Source: Dehalococcoidia bacterium (lineage in GTDB: Bacteria; Chloroflexota; Dehalococcoidia; JACVQG01; JAHKAY01). Taken from it: a stretch of 16,088 nucleotides of DNA. Positions 1 through 6,516 of the stretch are shown here, piece after piece (positions within the stretch are counted from its first letter, which is position 1; every line of letters starts with the position of its first letter). A program made the translations under genes and the position numbers. The notes beneath the pieces were generated by a model. That model worked only from the letters and a program-made list of their open reading frames with translations, did not search any database and was not told the origin of the DNA. The stretch is from the NCBI GenBank assembly GCA_030740315.1, contig JASLXN010000018.1, positions 272-16,359 of the forward strand. The letters run 5' to 3'.

Positions 1-1
1 C

Positions 2-397
2 GGCGGACTGTTCCTGCTCTACATGAGCTACGGCCTGTTCCGTACACCCGCCCGGCTACCCGTACCTGGAGGCCCCACCCCACCACTTGGGCGCAGCCCC
101 TTGGTGGCGGGGGCGATGGTAAGCCTGGCCAACCCCTACTGGTTCCTTTGGTGGGCCACCATAGGAACAACCTATGTAATCTGGGCGCTCAGCCTGGGCG
201 CTGCCGGGCTGATACTCTTTTACCTGGGACATATCCTATCGGACCTCTCCTGGTATAGCCTGGTGAGCCTGCTCGTATCGCGGGGGAGGCGTATGCTGAG
301 TCCGCGGATATACCAGGGGCTGTTGCGGGGCTGTGGGGCCTTCCTGCTGGCTCTGGGTAGCTACTTCATCTACTCGGGAGTAAACTTCCTGGCGTAA
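2..397 (+). CDS. LysE/RhtB-family exporter, C-terminal part (5' truncated by window)
   Basis: The frame is open from the window edge (the first full codon begins at base 2) to TAA at 395-397, giving about 131 residues of a membrane protein. The NPYWFLWWATIG segment matches the conserved Asn-Pro-aromatic motif that opens the second half of LysE/RhtB proteins. Three further hydrophobic segments follow, the last being LLALGSYFIYSGVNFL at the C-terminus, as expected for the last helices of a roughly 200-residue exporter. The family exports amino acids or other small solutes across the inner membrane; the substrate cannot be read here. The ATG at 23 is internal to the conserved region and is unlikely to be the true start. 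No convincing terminator follows. Confidence 0.85.
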   Translation, partial: GGLFLLYMSYGLFRTPARLPVPGGPTPPLGRSPLVAGAMVSLANPYWFLWWATIGTTYVIWALSLGAAGLILFYLGHILSDLSWYSLVSLLVSRGRRMLSPRIYQGLLRGCGAFLLALGSYFIYSGVNFLA

Positions 398-448
398 TCT
401 TCCGGCGCCAGGCAAGTTTCACCACCGCTGCCCCTCGCGGGCAAAAAG

Positions 449-535
449 CTACAGGCACTGGCCTAGCAGTTCCTCTAGGTAAAGGCTCAAATCCACGATA
501 GTCAACTTCTGTCCCTTGTGATATTCTGTTGCCAT
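449..535 (-). CDS. Short ORF (28 codons) with strong RBS, possible truncated gene
   Basis: The minus strand has AAGGAGG followed by a normally spaced ATG at 535 and a 28-codon frame (begins MATEYHKGQK, ends LLGQCL) stopping at 449-451. The ribosome binding site is one of the best in the window, which argues that something is or was translated here. The product has no domain I recognise; its second half is amphipathic and Leu-rich. It could be a genuine small protein, or the N-terminus of a longer gene (for example of a decayed transposon, given the repeats just upstream at 600-656) cut off by mutation. No continuation in another frame was recognised. Confidence 0.35.
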   Translation of the reverse strand: MATEYHKGQKLTIVDLSLYLEELLGQCL

Positions 536-599
536 CGGTATGTCCTCCTTCCCTGTTCTTGTGACTTCTTCACAGGGTAGGATATGTCGGTATCTTTTT

Positions 600-656
600 T
601 CACCATTTCTGGGACACTACCTTACGAATGGTGACAGAGAGAATCATGGTGACAGA
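600..656. repeat. Short direct and inverted repeats (possible IS end)
   Basis: An 8-base inverted repeat TCACCATT (600-607) / AATGGTGA (627-634) overlaps a direct repeat ATGGTGACAGA present at 628-638 and again at 646-656, an 18-base period. Multiple copies of a short motif near one end are typical of some insertion-sequence termini. The short ORF at 449-535 starts just inward of them and reads away. No second end and no transposase were found, so this is only suggestive. Confidence 0.35.
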
Positions 657-870
657 CTGTAATCGCTTCCAAGCGGGATGAGGTTGACGGGCAGCACAGG
701 AGCGAATTAAAGTGTAGGTCATCGGGCATCGTAGTGTCGCTGCCTAGCCAATTGAAAATAGAAGTTCCAGTCCGAGGAGGGAATTGCAAAGAGGGTCAAG
801 GTATCTGCCGGTAGCCCACTGCAGCGCGAGACCAATTGGAAATATTCTCATTATCCGTGGAGGGGTGCCT

Positions 871-1038
871 CTAACCTGTCAGCCAAGTGTCTGACGCTTC
901 TGGTTCAACAGTGAAAATGTCAACTCCAAGCTCCTCAAACGTGGGTAGCAATACAGCCAGGTGGACACTGGCTGCTGCCAGCAAATACGCATGATTTACC
1001 GTTGCTGTGGTGCTTGGACGGCCATTGCAGCGCCTGCT
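871..1038 (-). pseudogene. Start-less coding-like fragment of unknown family
   Basis: On the minus strand a frame stays open for 55 codons between TAA (1041-1039) and TAG (873-871). It encodes a protein-like stretch with an Ala/Leu/Val helix (AYLLAAASVHLAVLLP) followed by FEELGVDIFTVEPEAS. There is no ATG, GTG or TTG positioned to start this stretch with a ribosome binding site. It may be the tail of a broken gene or a chance open frame. I do not recognise the family. Confidence 0.2.
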
Positions 1039-1052
1039 TTAGATGACTGTAG

Positions 1053-1058
1053 TATAAT
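1053..1058 (+). promoter_or_regulatory. -10 element TATAAT of the UbiA-family gene
   Basis: A consensus TATAAT ends 8 bases before the GTG start at 1067, which places the predicted transcription start on or next to the start codon. No good -35 hexamer is seen at 16-18 bases. If the element is used, the mRNA is leaderless. Confidence 0.45.
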
Positions 1059-1066
1059 CCACTCAG

Positions 1067-2017
1067 GTGTTTTTCAGAACTGTCGGGCGCAGAGATAGCA
1101 AGAAGAAGGTCGGGGGAAGGGTTTACCCCTTTGTGGCTATGGGTAGGCCCCTTTTCCTGCTGGGGTCATTGCCTATGTATCTGATGGGGGCTGCTGCTGC
1201 ATGGCGTGACGGCCATGGGGTAGAGCCAGCCAAACTGGTCTTGGGAATGCTTCTGGTGTGGCTCATCCAGCTCATGACCCACTACAATAACGAGTACTGC
1301 GACCTGAAGACTGATCAGGCAACACAGGCCACCACGCGCATCTCCGGGGGGAGCCGGGTGTTGGTACGTGGCTTGGTGCCTAGGCAGAGAGCCAGAATGT
1401 CGGCTGTGGCCACTTTGGCCTTGGCCATGGTGGTCTTGGCTACCTTGGCGGCAGTATCTCATGTCGGCAACTTGCTCTTCCTTTTCGCTGGAGCAGCGGC
1501 GTTTGTGGGTTGGTTCTATTCGGCCCCGCCCCTAGCCCTGGAATCCAAAGGCCTTGGGGAAATTGCCATTGTTTTCGTGACAGCTTCCCTGCTACCGAGT
1601 ACGGCCTACTACATTCAGGCCTCGGCTGTGAGCCCCGCCCTTGTGTTGGCGTGCGCTCCGCTGGCCCTTATCGTTCTCTCTCTGACAATAGCGACCGGAT
1701 TGCCCGACGTATCTGCCGATGTAGCCACCGGCAAGATGACGATAGTCGCTAGGTTGGGGGAAAAAAGGGCCCTCTGGCTCCACAATAGCGTCTTGGCCAT
1801 GGGGTGGCTGGGCTTCAATGCGTGGACAGCCTCTTTCCGACTGTCTCCTGGCTGGTTTGCCATCGCGGGCACTGCGCCCATGGTGGCTGTGGTTGCAGCC
1901 AGTCTCAAGGGCGCCGGTAAGGGTAACATGAAGGCCATGGAAAGGATGGGTATGGCCGAGGGCGTGCTGCTGAGTTGGATAGCCTTGAGCGTGGGTGCCC
2001 AGTTCCTCCTTGAGTGA
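1067..2017 (+). CDS. UbiA-family prenyltransferase (MenA-like)
   Basis: A 316-residue polytopic membrane protein. The first Asp-rich motif is N74-NEYCD-LKTD83 and the second is D214-VSAD-VATGKMT225; together these bind Mg and prenyl diphosphate in the UbiA superfamily. GWFYSAPPLALESKGLGE (about 148-165) is the conserved loop between them. Members attach a polyprenyl chain to an aromatic or other acceptor; this layout is closest to 1,4-dihydroxy-2-naphthoate prenyltransferases (menaquinone), but the acceptor is inference. GTG 1067 is preferred because the family usually has 10-20 residues before the GRPLF segment. The alternative ATG at 1139 would remove them and also lacks a good ribosome binding site. 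Length is normal for the family. It appears to be transcribed alone. Confidence 0.85.
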   Translation: MFFRTVGRRDSKKKVGGRVYPFVAMGRPLFLLGSLPMYLMGAAAAWRDGHGVEPAKLVLGMLLVWLIQLMTHYNNEYCDLKTDQATQATTRISGGSRVLVRGLVPRQRARMSAVATLALAMVVLATLAAVSHVGNLLFLFAGAAAFVGWFYSAPPLALESKGLGEIAIVFVTASLLPSTAYYIQASAVSPALVLACAPLALIVLSLTIATGLPDVSADVATGKMTIVARLGEKRALWLHNSVLAMGWLGFNAWTASFRLSPGWFAIAGTAPMVAVVAASLKGAGKGNMKAMERMGMAEGVLLSWIALSVGAQFLLE

Positions 2018-2270
2018 CACCTGCCCGGATATGAACGGCTGAAAACTAGGAAGCCGGCTTGCTGAGGGGCGGGATTGTGGTTAGTGGTGCCGGAGTAGTC
2101 GGGAAGGGACACATGGGCTTCGGACTGACGTGGTTTGTGCTGACGTCGTATCGGCCGTATTCACTGGTTAGCCAGGGGTCTCCGCAGAACCCAGGAGTGC
2201 GCAGCCCTTGAGGCCACACAAACAGCACGATTCTAGAGCCCAGCGGATCATATTGGAAGTACTAAGCAGC

Positions 2271-2330
2271 CGTGGGCAACACTCGAACTGTTTGCGTCCT
2301 GACCTTGTGCCGACACTCATGCATTTGTTG
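2271..2330 (+). repeat. Diverged repeat, copy 1 (partner 15786-15845)
   Basis: Aligned without gaps at an offset of 13515, the two 60-base segments agree at 38 positions, including ACTCGAAC and CCTGAC. Read in the matching frame, both give G-Q-(H/Y)-S-N-x-L-x-P-D-(L/F)-V, and many mismatches fall at third codon positions. This suggests a shared coding ancestor. Family not recognised. Confidence 0.5.
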
Positions 2331-2498
2331 GCGAATTGTTCGTGGGAGACTGATGGACATCGACACTTGGACAGCCCGCTGTTCATCTCTTGAGGGCCGT
2401 CTTGGTCACGCGTCGGGCGATTCCCATGTCAGGCACCGTCAAGCTCTAACTGACAACCTTCCGAGGCAACTTTCTCCAACACTCTCCTGCTGCCCAGT

Positions 2499-2527
2499 TT
2501 GACCTTTGTTTCCCTGGCTGATATTAT
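2499..2527 (+). promoter_or_regulatory. Sigma-70-type promoter of the dehydratase/reductase-like operon
   Basis: TTGACC (2499-2504) and TATTAT (2522-2527) are separated by exactly 17 bases, each one mismatch from consensus. The predicted start near 2534 leaves a leader of about 37 bases before the TTG start at 2571. Confidence 0.75.
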
Positions 2528-2570
2528 TACAACTTAATTTCCAACAGAATGGCATCATGAAAGGGGCATC

Positions 2571-3698
2571 TTGGCATCGGTTGAGGCAACGGCAACAACC
2601 CTGGAAAGATTCTCGCGCTTCGTTAAAGAGCGCCACGAATATGCCCGGGCGTGGAAGGAGCGCACCGGCGGCAAGGTGGTGGGCTATTTCTGCTCCTACG
2701 TACCTGAGGAGGTGCTTTACTCACAGGGGGTGCTGCCGGTTAGGGTGCTGGGCAGCCATGAACCACAAGACCTCACCGAGCGCCACATCTTCGGCATGTT
2801 CTGTCCTTACTCCAGGGATGTGCTGTTTCAGGGTCTCAGCGGCCGCTATGAGTACTTGGATGGATTGGTGTTTGCCCACTGCTGCCCCCATATCCGCCAG
2901 TCATACGAGAGTTGGCGCCTGCACCGCCCCGTGGAGTTCAACCACCTGATGTGGGTTCCCTCCCTGGTGCAGAGCGAGCACGCCGTGCCTTTCTTTGAGG
3001 ACGGGGTTCGCAAGCTGACCTCCGCCACCGAGGAGTGGACGGGTAAAAAGGTTGCCCCTGAAGCACTGGCTCAGGCGATTTCCACTTACAACCTGAACCG
3101 CAGGCTGCTGGCTCAGCTATACCAATGGCGCAAGCCGGAGCCGCCACTCATCACCGGTGCCCAGGCCATGGAGGTGGTGGTGTCCAGCACCGTTATGGAC
3201 AAGGCCGAGCACAACCAGTTGCTGCAGGAGCTGCTGGCAGGCAAACCGCAGGCAACCGCTGCCGGGGTGCGGCTACTGGCTCTGGGCAGCGAGAACGACG
3301 ACACCGGCATCATAGAGCTACTGGAGTCCCTAGGAGCATCGGTGGTCATAGAGGACAACTGCCTGGGCAACCGGTACTTCTGGGATGAGGTGTCTCCGGA
3401 CGGTGATGGGCTCACCATGGTGGCCACCCGCTATTTGGAAAAACCACCCTGCCCGCAGCGGGACATCGGCCCCAGGGTACGCGCCGACTATCTGACAGCC
3501 TTGGCCAAGGAGTACAATGTGCAGGGCGCGGTCTTTCTACGCCAGAAGTTCTGTGACCCCCACGCCTACGAGGTACCTATCCTCCAGCAGGCCTTCAAAG
3601 ACCTGGGGTTGCCCACCCTGATATTGGAGCTGGATGTGACTACACCCCATGGGCAGTACCGCACCCGTGTTGAGGCGTTTATGGAGATGTTTCTGTAA
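2571..3698 (+). CDS. 2-hydroxyacyl-CoA dehydratase / benzoyl-CoA reductase-like subunit (BcrC/BzdN-like size)
   Basis: A 375-residue member of the HgdB/HgdC-BcrB/BcrC family. These subunits carry [4Fe-4S] clusters and perform low-potential radical chemistry, such as reversible dehydration of 2-hydroxyacyl-CoA or ring reduction of benzoyl-CoA. Family landmarks: YFCSYVPEEVL (C41), FGMFCPYSRDVL (C78), HCCPH (C104, C105), EDNCLGNRYF (C264), QKFCDPHAYE (C328) and the C-terminal PHGQYRTRVEAF. The size fits the shorter reductase subunit. TTG 2571 is chosen because the frame's family similarity begins soon after and AAAGGGG lies 4 bases upstream; the nearby ATGs at 2549 and 2557 are out of frame. The next gene follows after 10 bases. 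The ATP-dependent activator these enzymes need is not in this window. Exact substrate unknown. Confidence 0.88.
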   Translation: MASVEATATTLERFSRFVKERHEYARAWKERTGGKVVGYFCSYVPEEVLYSQGVLPVRVLGSHEPQDLTERHIFGMFCPYSRDVLFQGLSGRYEYLDGLVFAHCCPHIRQSYESWRLHRPVEFNHLMWVPSLVQSEHAVPFFEDGVRKLTSATEEWTGKKVAPEALAQAISTYNLNRRLLAQLYQWRKPEPPLITGAQAMEVVVSSTVMDKAEHNQLLQELLAGKPQATAAGVRLLALGSENDDTGIIELLESLGASVVIEDNCLGNRYFWDEVSPDGDGLTMVATRYLEKPPCPQRDIGPRVRADYLTALAKEYNVQGAVFLRQKFCDPHAYEVPILQQAFKDLGLPTLILELDVTTPHGQYRTRVEAFMEMFL

Positions 3699-3708
3699 GG
3701 AGGATGCT

Positions 3709-5010
3709 ATGGCTGTAGCCACCCGCTACCCCACACGCCCGCTGGACTGCTGGGGAAAGTTGCGAGAGATACGGCGCAAGTACGCCGTGCGCTCCTGGGA
3801 TGTGAAGGAGCGCGGCGGTTTCGCCGTGGCCGCCCAGTTGCCGCTGATGCCGATGGTGGCGGGCATAGGCGAGTTCGCTCGGCGCATCTACGGCCCATAC
3901 TTCGGCAAAGCCATGAAGGAGCCGGAGGTGCTGCGACAGTTCCATGAGGCCGCCGACGCCGAGGGCTACCCACGGGGCGAGATGTGCTCCTCCATGCACC
4001 ACCAGATAGGCCAGATGCTGCTGGGCCTCACCCAAATAGATCCTATGACTGGGGTGTCGCGTCCAGTGGACTTCATCTTGGAGTGCAACTTCTGCCATTC
4101 GGTGTCCAAGACCGCTCAGATAGGTGGGGAGATTATGGGCGTCCCTTTCTTTATAATAGATGTGCCGCATACCAGCGGAGAGGCCGCACAGCGCTATGTT
4201 TCTGGACAACTCATGGATGCTATCGGCTGGCTGGAGAAGATAACAGGGCGCACCTTTGACGACGGCAAGTTCCTGGAGGCCATGACCCACTGGTGGCAGC
4301 GGGGGGCGCTATACGCCCGCATAGGTGAGACCCTCAAGGCCATACCCGCCCCCTTAGACTACTGGCAGGTGCGGGCGCTGCGGGTCCCTGCCCAAGTGGG
4401 CGGCCACACAGCCGAGGTTGCCGAGTTCTATGAGATGGCCCTGGACGAGGTGAGGGAGCGTATCAAAGAGGGCATATCCGCTTTTGGGGTAGAGACCTGC
4501 CGTCTCAGCCACGAGGGCGAGGAGATGTTCTACGCCGATAAGCTACTGGCGGACACGGTGATGCACTACGGGGCGGTGTTTGTGACCGGGGATGTCGGGT
4601 TCAACACAGGGCTATGGGACATCCAGGAGGACGGCTCTTGGCGGGCGGCCCCAACCCTTCAGGAGATGGGCCTGACCCTGAGTACTCGGGAGGACGCCGT
4701 AAATCTGCTCGCACGGTCATTTGTGGACTACGGCCCCATCTTCCATTGCTTGCGGGTAGACGAGAAACCCACTGAGATGGTTAAGAAGTCACAGGACTGG
4801 CACTCACAGGGAGCGGTCCTCCATATGGATATCGGCTGCCGGGGCATGTCGCCGGGCGTGATGGAGGCCAAAATAGCCTTAGAGGAAGCGGGCTTCCCCA
4901 CCGTGTCTTACGAGTCCTCCAACAGCGACCCAAGGGACTTTACCCCCAGCCAGATAACGGACCGGCTGGAGTCCTTCCTAGAACGGCTGGGTCTCAACCG
5001 CATCAGCTAA
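3709..5010 (+). CDS. 2-hydroxyacyl-CoA dehydratase / benzoyl-CoA reductase-like subunit (BcrB/BzdO-like size)
   Basis: A 433-residue second subunit of the same family, most likely forming a heterodimer with the product of the gene upstream. Cluster-ligand candidates are C93 (GEMCSSMHHQIG), C126 and C129 (ECNFCHSVSK), and C377 (HMDIGCRGMSPGVME). The C-terminal SDPRDF...DRLESFLERLGL is typical of the longer benzoyl-CoA-reductase-type subunit. ATG 3709 has AAGGAGG (3697-3703) 5 bases upstream, overlapping the stop of the preceding gene; a longer frame from 3649 has no such support. The two lengths (375 and 433) match the BcrC/BcrB or BzdN/BzdO pair better than two equal dehydratase subunits, but this is size-based inference and the true substrate could be any 2-hydroxyacyl- or aromatic acyl-CoA. 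Confidence 0.88.
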   Translation: MAVATRYPTRPLDCWGKLREIRRKYAVRSWDVKERGGFAVAAQLPLMPMVAGIGEFARRIYGPYFGKAMKEPEVLRQFHEAADAEGYPRGEMCSSMHHQIGQMLLGLTQIDPMTGVSRPVDFILECNFCHSVSKTAQIGGEIMGVPFFIIDVPHTSGEAAQRYVSGQLMDAIGWLEKITGRTFDDGKFLEAMTHWWQRGALYARIGETLKAIPAPLDYWQVRALRVPAQVGGHTAEVAEFYEMALDEVRERIKEGISAFGVETCRLSHEGEEMFYADKLLADTVMHYGAVFVTGDVGFNTGLWDIQEDGSWRAAPTLQEMGLTLSTREDAVNLLARSFVDYGPIFHCLRVDEKPTEMVKKSQDWHSQGAVLHMDIGCRGMSPGVMEAKIALEEAGFPTVSYESSNSDPRDFTPSQITDRLESFLERLGLNRIS

Positions 5011-5038
5011 TCGCTGTTCCCAGGGGCCGCCCTTTGGA

Positions 5039-5076
5039 CATGGGGTAATTGGCTTCCCATGCCCCCTTCATGGGGG
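5039..5076. terminator. Hairpin-forming spacer between convergent genes
   Basis: Two adjacent inverted repeats lie between the convergent dehydratase-like and CBS genes: CATGGG (5039-5044) / CCCATG (5056-5061), and CCCCC (5062-5066) / GGGGG (5072-5076) with a 5-base loop. Neither has a T-tract, so intrinsic termination is uncertain; the position is right for a bidirectional stop. Confidence 0.3.
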
Positions 5077-5119
5077 GTGCAAGCTTTCCCGGGCTGGAAC
5101 TTGGGCTGGCCGCGTTCGG

Positions 5120-5767
5120 CTAACGCTGCCTCACGGAAGGGCTGTGGCCGAGTTCTCTCAGGCCTTTGATCGCCTTATCGGCTTGGTCGGCGTCCTTCGT
5201 GTCCAGGTGGACCGTGAATTCTCTGTCGCTGTTTGCGGGAGAGGTCGTCATCCAGATAACCTTTATCCCAACTTCCGCCCTGTTGATGGCGGCTATTATT
5301 GCCTCTATGCATGGCCCATCACCACACTTGGGCACCGTCAGCCGCGTACCGGTCTCACCTATGCCCAGTGTAGGATTCACCACCTTGTAAAATATGTCGT
5401 TAGTGGTAACTATGCCAATTGGCTTGCCATCCTTTACCACTAGCAAGGCTCCCACATTACGTGTCTGAGCCAGAGCAACCGCCTGCTCCACCGTGTTCTC
5501 CGGCCCAATCGTCACCACATCAGTCACCATGATATCTTTGATCTTGGTACGGGAGAGCAGCCATATAGCCTGCCAGACTAGGTGAGCCGCGGCCGGCTTG
5601 GAGGCGCGCTCCAGGCGGTCCTCGGCAACTAGCCCTACCAGCTTTCCCTCGTCAATTACGGGGAGGCGCCGTACCCGGTGCTCCTTCATCAGTGCTTTGG
5701 CGTCGCTGACTGAAGCATCGCTGTTTACGCTTACAACGCCCCTGGTCATTATGTCCTCGACTATCAT
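5120..5767 (-). CDS. CBS-domain pair protein with C-terminal ACT-like domain (AcuB-like architecture)
   Basis: A 215-residue soluble protein. CBS motif 1 runs from about residue 3 (VEDIMTRGVVSVNSDASV) to about 55 (LPVIDEGKLVGLVAEDRL). CBS motif 2 runs from about 75 (IKDIMVTDVVTIGPENTV) to about 127 (GIVTTNDIFYKV). Residues 140-210 look like an ACT/regulatory ligand-binding fold (EAIIAAINRAEVGIKVIWM...). CBS pairs sense adenine nucleotides or related ligands; the partner regulated is unknown. ATG 5767 is preceded by GGAGG at 6-base spacing. It converges on the dehydratase-like operon and lies behind the poly-C-interrupted gene, which is on the same strand. Length and layout resemble AcuB-type proteins, but a role in acetoin metabolism is not implied. 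Confidence 0.82.
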   Translation of the reverse strand: MIVEDIMTRGVVSVNSDASVSDAKALMKEHRVRRLPVIDEGKLVGLVAEDRLERASKPAAAHLVWQAIWLLSRTKIKDIMVTDVVTIGPENTVEQAVALAQTRNVGALLVVKDGKPIGIVTTNDIFYKVVNPTLGIGETGTRLTVPKCGDGPCIEAIIAAINRAEVGIKVIWMTTSPANSDREFTVHLDTKDADQADKAIKGLRELGHSPSVRQR

Positions 5768-5832
5768 GGCCGTCCTCCGTCTAACTGGTCGCTGGAAGCT
5801 GCCTGACCCTTGTTCTTAGCACATTCCAGTCT

Positions 5833-5838
5833 ATTGTA
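5833..5838 (-). promoter_or_regulatory. Possible -10 element (TACAAT) of the CBS gene
   Basis: On the minus strand TACAAT lies 66 bases before the CBS gene's ATG, within the spacer after the poly-C gene. No clear -35 hexamer is present at 16-18 bases, so support is weak. Confidence 0.3.
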
Positions 5839-5906
5839 CCACTTGTGGGATCAGAATTGGGGGCATGGTACCAGACTGCCCTCTTTTTGAGGGTGGACAA
5901 GAGAAG

Positions 5907-6205
5907 CTATTGCCTGCGGGCCATGATATGCAGGAAGGGAGCCACGCCCCAAGCCAGGTAGAGCAGGGTGGTGGCCCCCCCCCCCCCCCCCCCCCCCCCC
6001 CCAGAAATTTGGGGGGTTTTTGGGGCCCAAAGGGAAACAGGAAGCATGCCACAATGCCCCCGGCCACCCCGGACAGGAAGCCCCATAGGAGGGGTTTCAG
6101 CCGTCCCCGGGGCATGATCACCGGGAACCACCGATTCCCCACCCTCCACACCCCCCAGGCCACAAACATATATAGACAAATGTCAATCATGCTTTGAGTT
6201 TCCAA
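5907..6205 (-). pseudogene. Small membrane protein gene interrupted by a 28-base poly-C/poly-G run
   Basis: Two halves in different frames flank a G28 run on the coding strand. The upstream half (TTG 6205 or ATG 6190) encodes MIDICLYMFVAWGVWRVGN, then a basic loop, then LWGFLSGVAGGIVACFLFPFG, i.e. two helices. After the run, another frame encodes ATTLLYLAWGVAPFLHIMARRQ and stops at 5907-5909, a plausible third helix. Adding one G, or removing two, would join the halves into a protein of about 98 residues including a poly-Gly stretch. The bases beside the run are also homopolymer-rich. The intact protein may lack the poly-Gly altogether if the run is an assembly error. Family not recognised; the protein is small and polytopic. 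Its start codon is uncertain because neither candidate has a strong ribosome binding site. Confidence 0.5.
5975..6002. repeat. Homopolymer run of 28 C
   Basis: Positions 5975-6002 are uninterrupted C, followed by AGAAATTT and runs of G, T, G, C, A and G. It sits inside the small membrane-protein gene and changes its frame. It is either a sequencing/assembly artefact or a slippage tract. Confidence 0.95.
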
Positions 6206-6516
6206 TCATCTCGTTTCACCAACAGTTGAGACCCCTCGCTCCACTCGGGGTGATCCTGCGGAAAGGCGTGATTCTGAGGGAAGCTTAGAATCTGATCTGC
6301 GCACGCGCGTCCCGTCCCAGGATATGTGGCCCTCCCACCCGCCCGCGCTAGACTCCGTCAAAGGGGCGTCCCGGTCCCGATAGCGAAGGATTGCTGAAAC
6401 CCCTCTAGGCCACTCCGCTACAAAGCGAAATTGGGGGATTGGGGTGCAAAGCCCCCCAGAGAAAATTACTTTCGGACGGGCGGTAAGAAAAAGAGTCGCT
6501 GCGGGACCTCCCCCCT
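6206..6516. other. Intergenic region downstream of pyrD
   Basis: About 310 bases with no supported gene. ACCCC (6231-6235) and GGGGT could pair as a small hairpin near 6231-6251. The last 80 bases hold copy A of the hairpin repeat described separately. Confidence 0.5.
6432..6500 (+). repeat. REP-like hairpin repeat, copy A (partner 13132-13194)
   Basis: An imperfect G-run/C-run hairpin (GGGGTGCAAAGCCCC core, 6441-6455) is followed about 20 bases later by GGGCGG (6478-6483), a purine-rich stretch and AAGAGTCGCT (6491-6500). The same order and spacing occurs at 13132-13194. Both copies are intergenic. Confidence 0.5.

Larger units (their letters stand above)
398..1066. other. Gene-poor region with possible mobile-element debris
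   Basis: About 670 bases without a convincing full-length gene. It contains a 28-codon minus-strand ORF behind a strong ribosome binding site (449-535), a cluster of short direct and inverted repeats (600-656), and a start-less coding-like minus-strand frame (871-1038), each listed separately. The end of the region carries the promoter element of the next gene. Nothing else is recognised. Confidence 0.6.
2018..2570. other. Intergenic region with a promoter at its 3' end
   Basis: About 550 bases with no convincing gene. The open frame around 2208-2393 has no recognisable domain or ribosome binding site. Within it, 2271-2330 is a diverged copy of a sequence near 15786-15845 (listed separately). 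The last 75 bases hold the promoter and leader of the dehydratase-like operon. Confidence 0.55.

Noticed and set aside
429..443. TGCCC/GGGCA hairpin after the LysE-type gene as a terminator
   Set aside because: On the plus strand it is followed by A's, and on the minus strand the T's come before the stem, so it does not fit an intrinsic terminator in either direction.
2168..2393. Overlapping ORFs of 61-72 codons on both strands between the UbiA-family and dehydratase-like genes
   Set aside because: No ribosome binding site and no recognised domain; the plus-strand one is kept only as the host of a diverged repeat.
3679..4290. 203-codon minus-strand ORF opposite the second dehydratase-like subunit
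   Set aside because: It is the antisense shadow of a gene with clear family motifs; its translation shows no domain.
5831..6205. 124-codon continuous minus-strand frame through the poly-G run
   Set aside because: After the run this frame turns into non-hydrophobic, protein-unlike sequence, while another frame continues as a membrane helix; the frame is therefore broken at the run.
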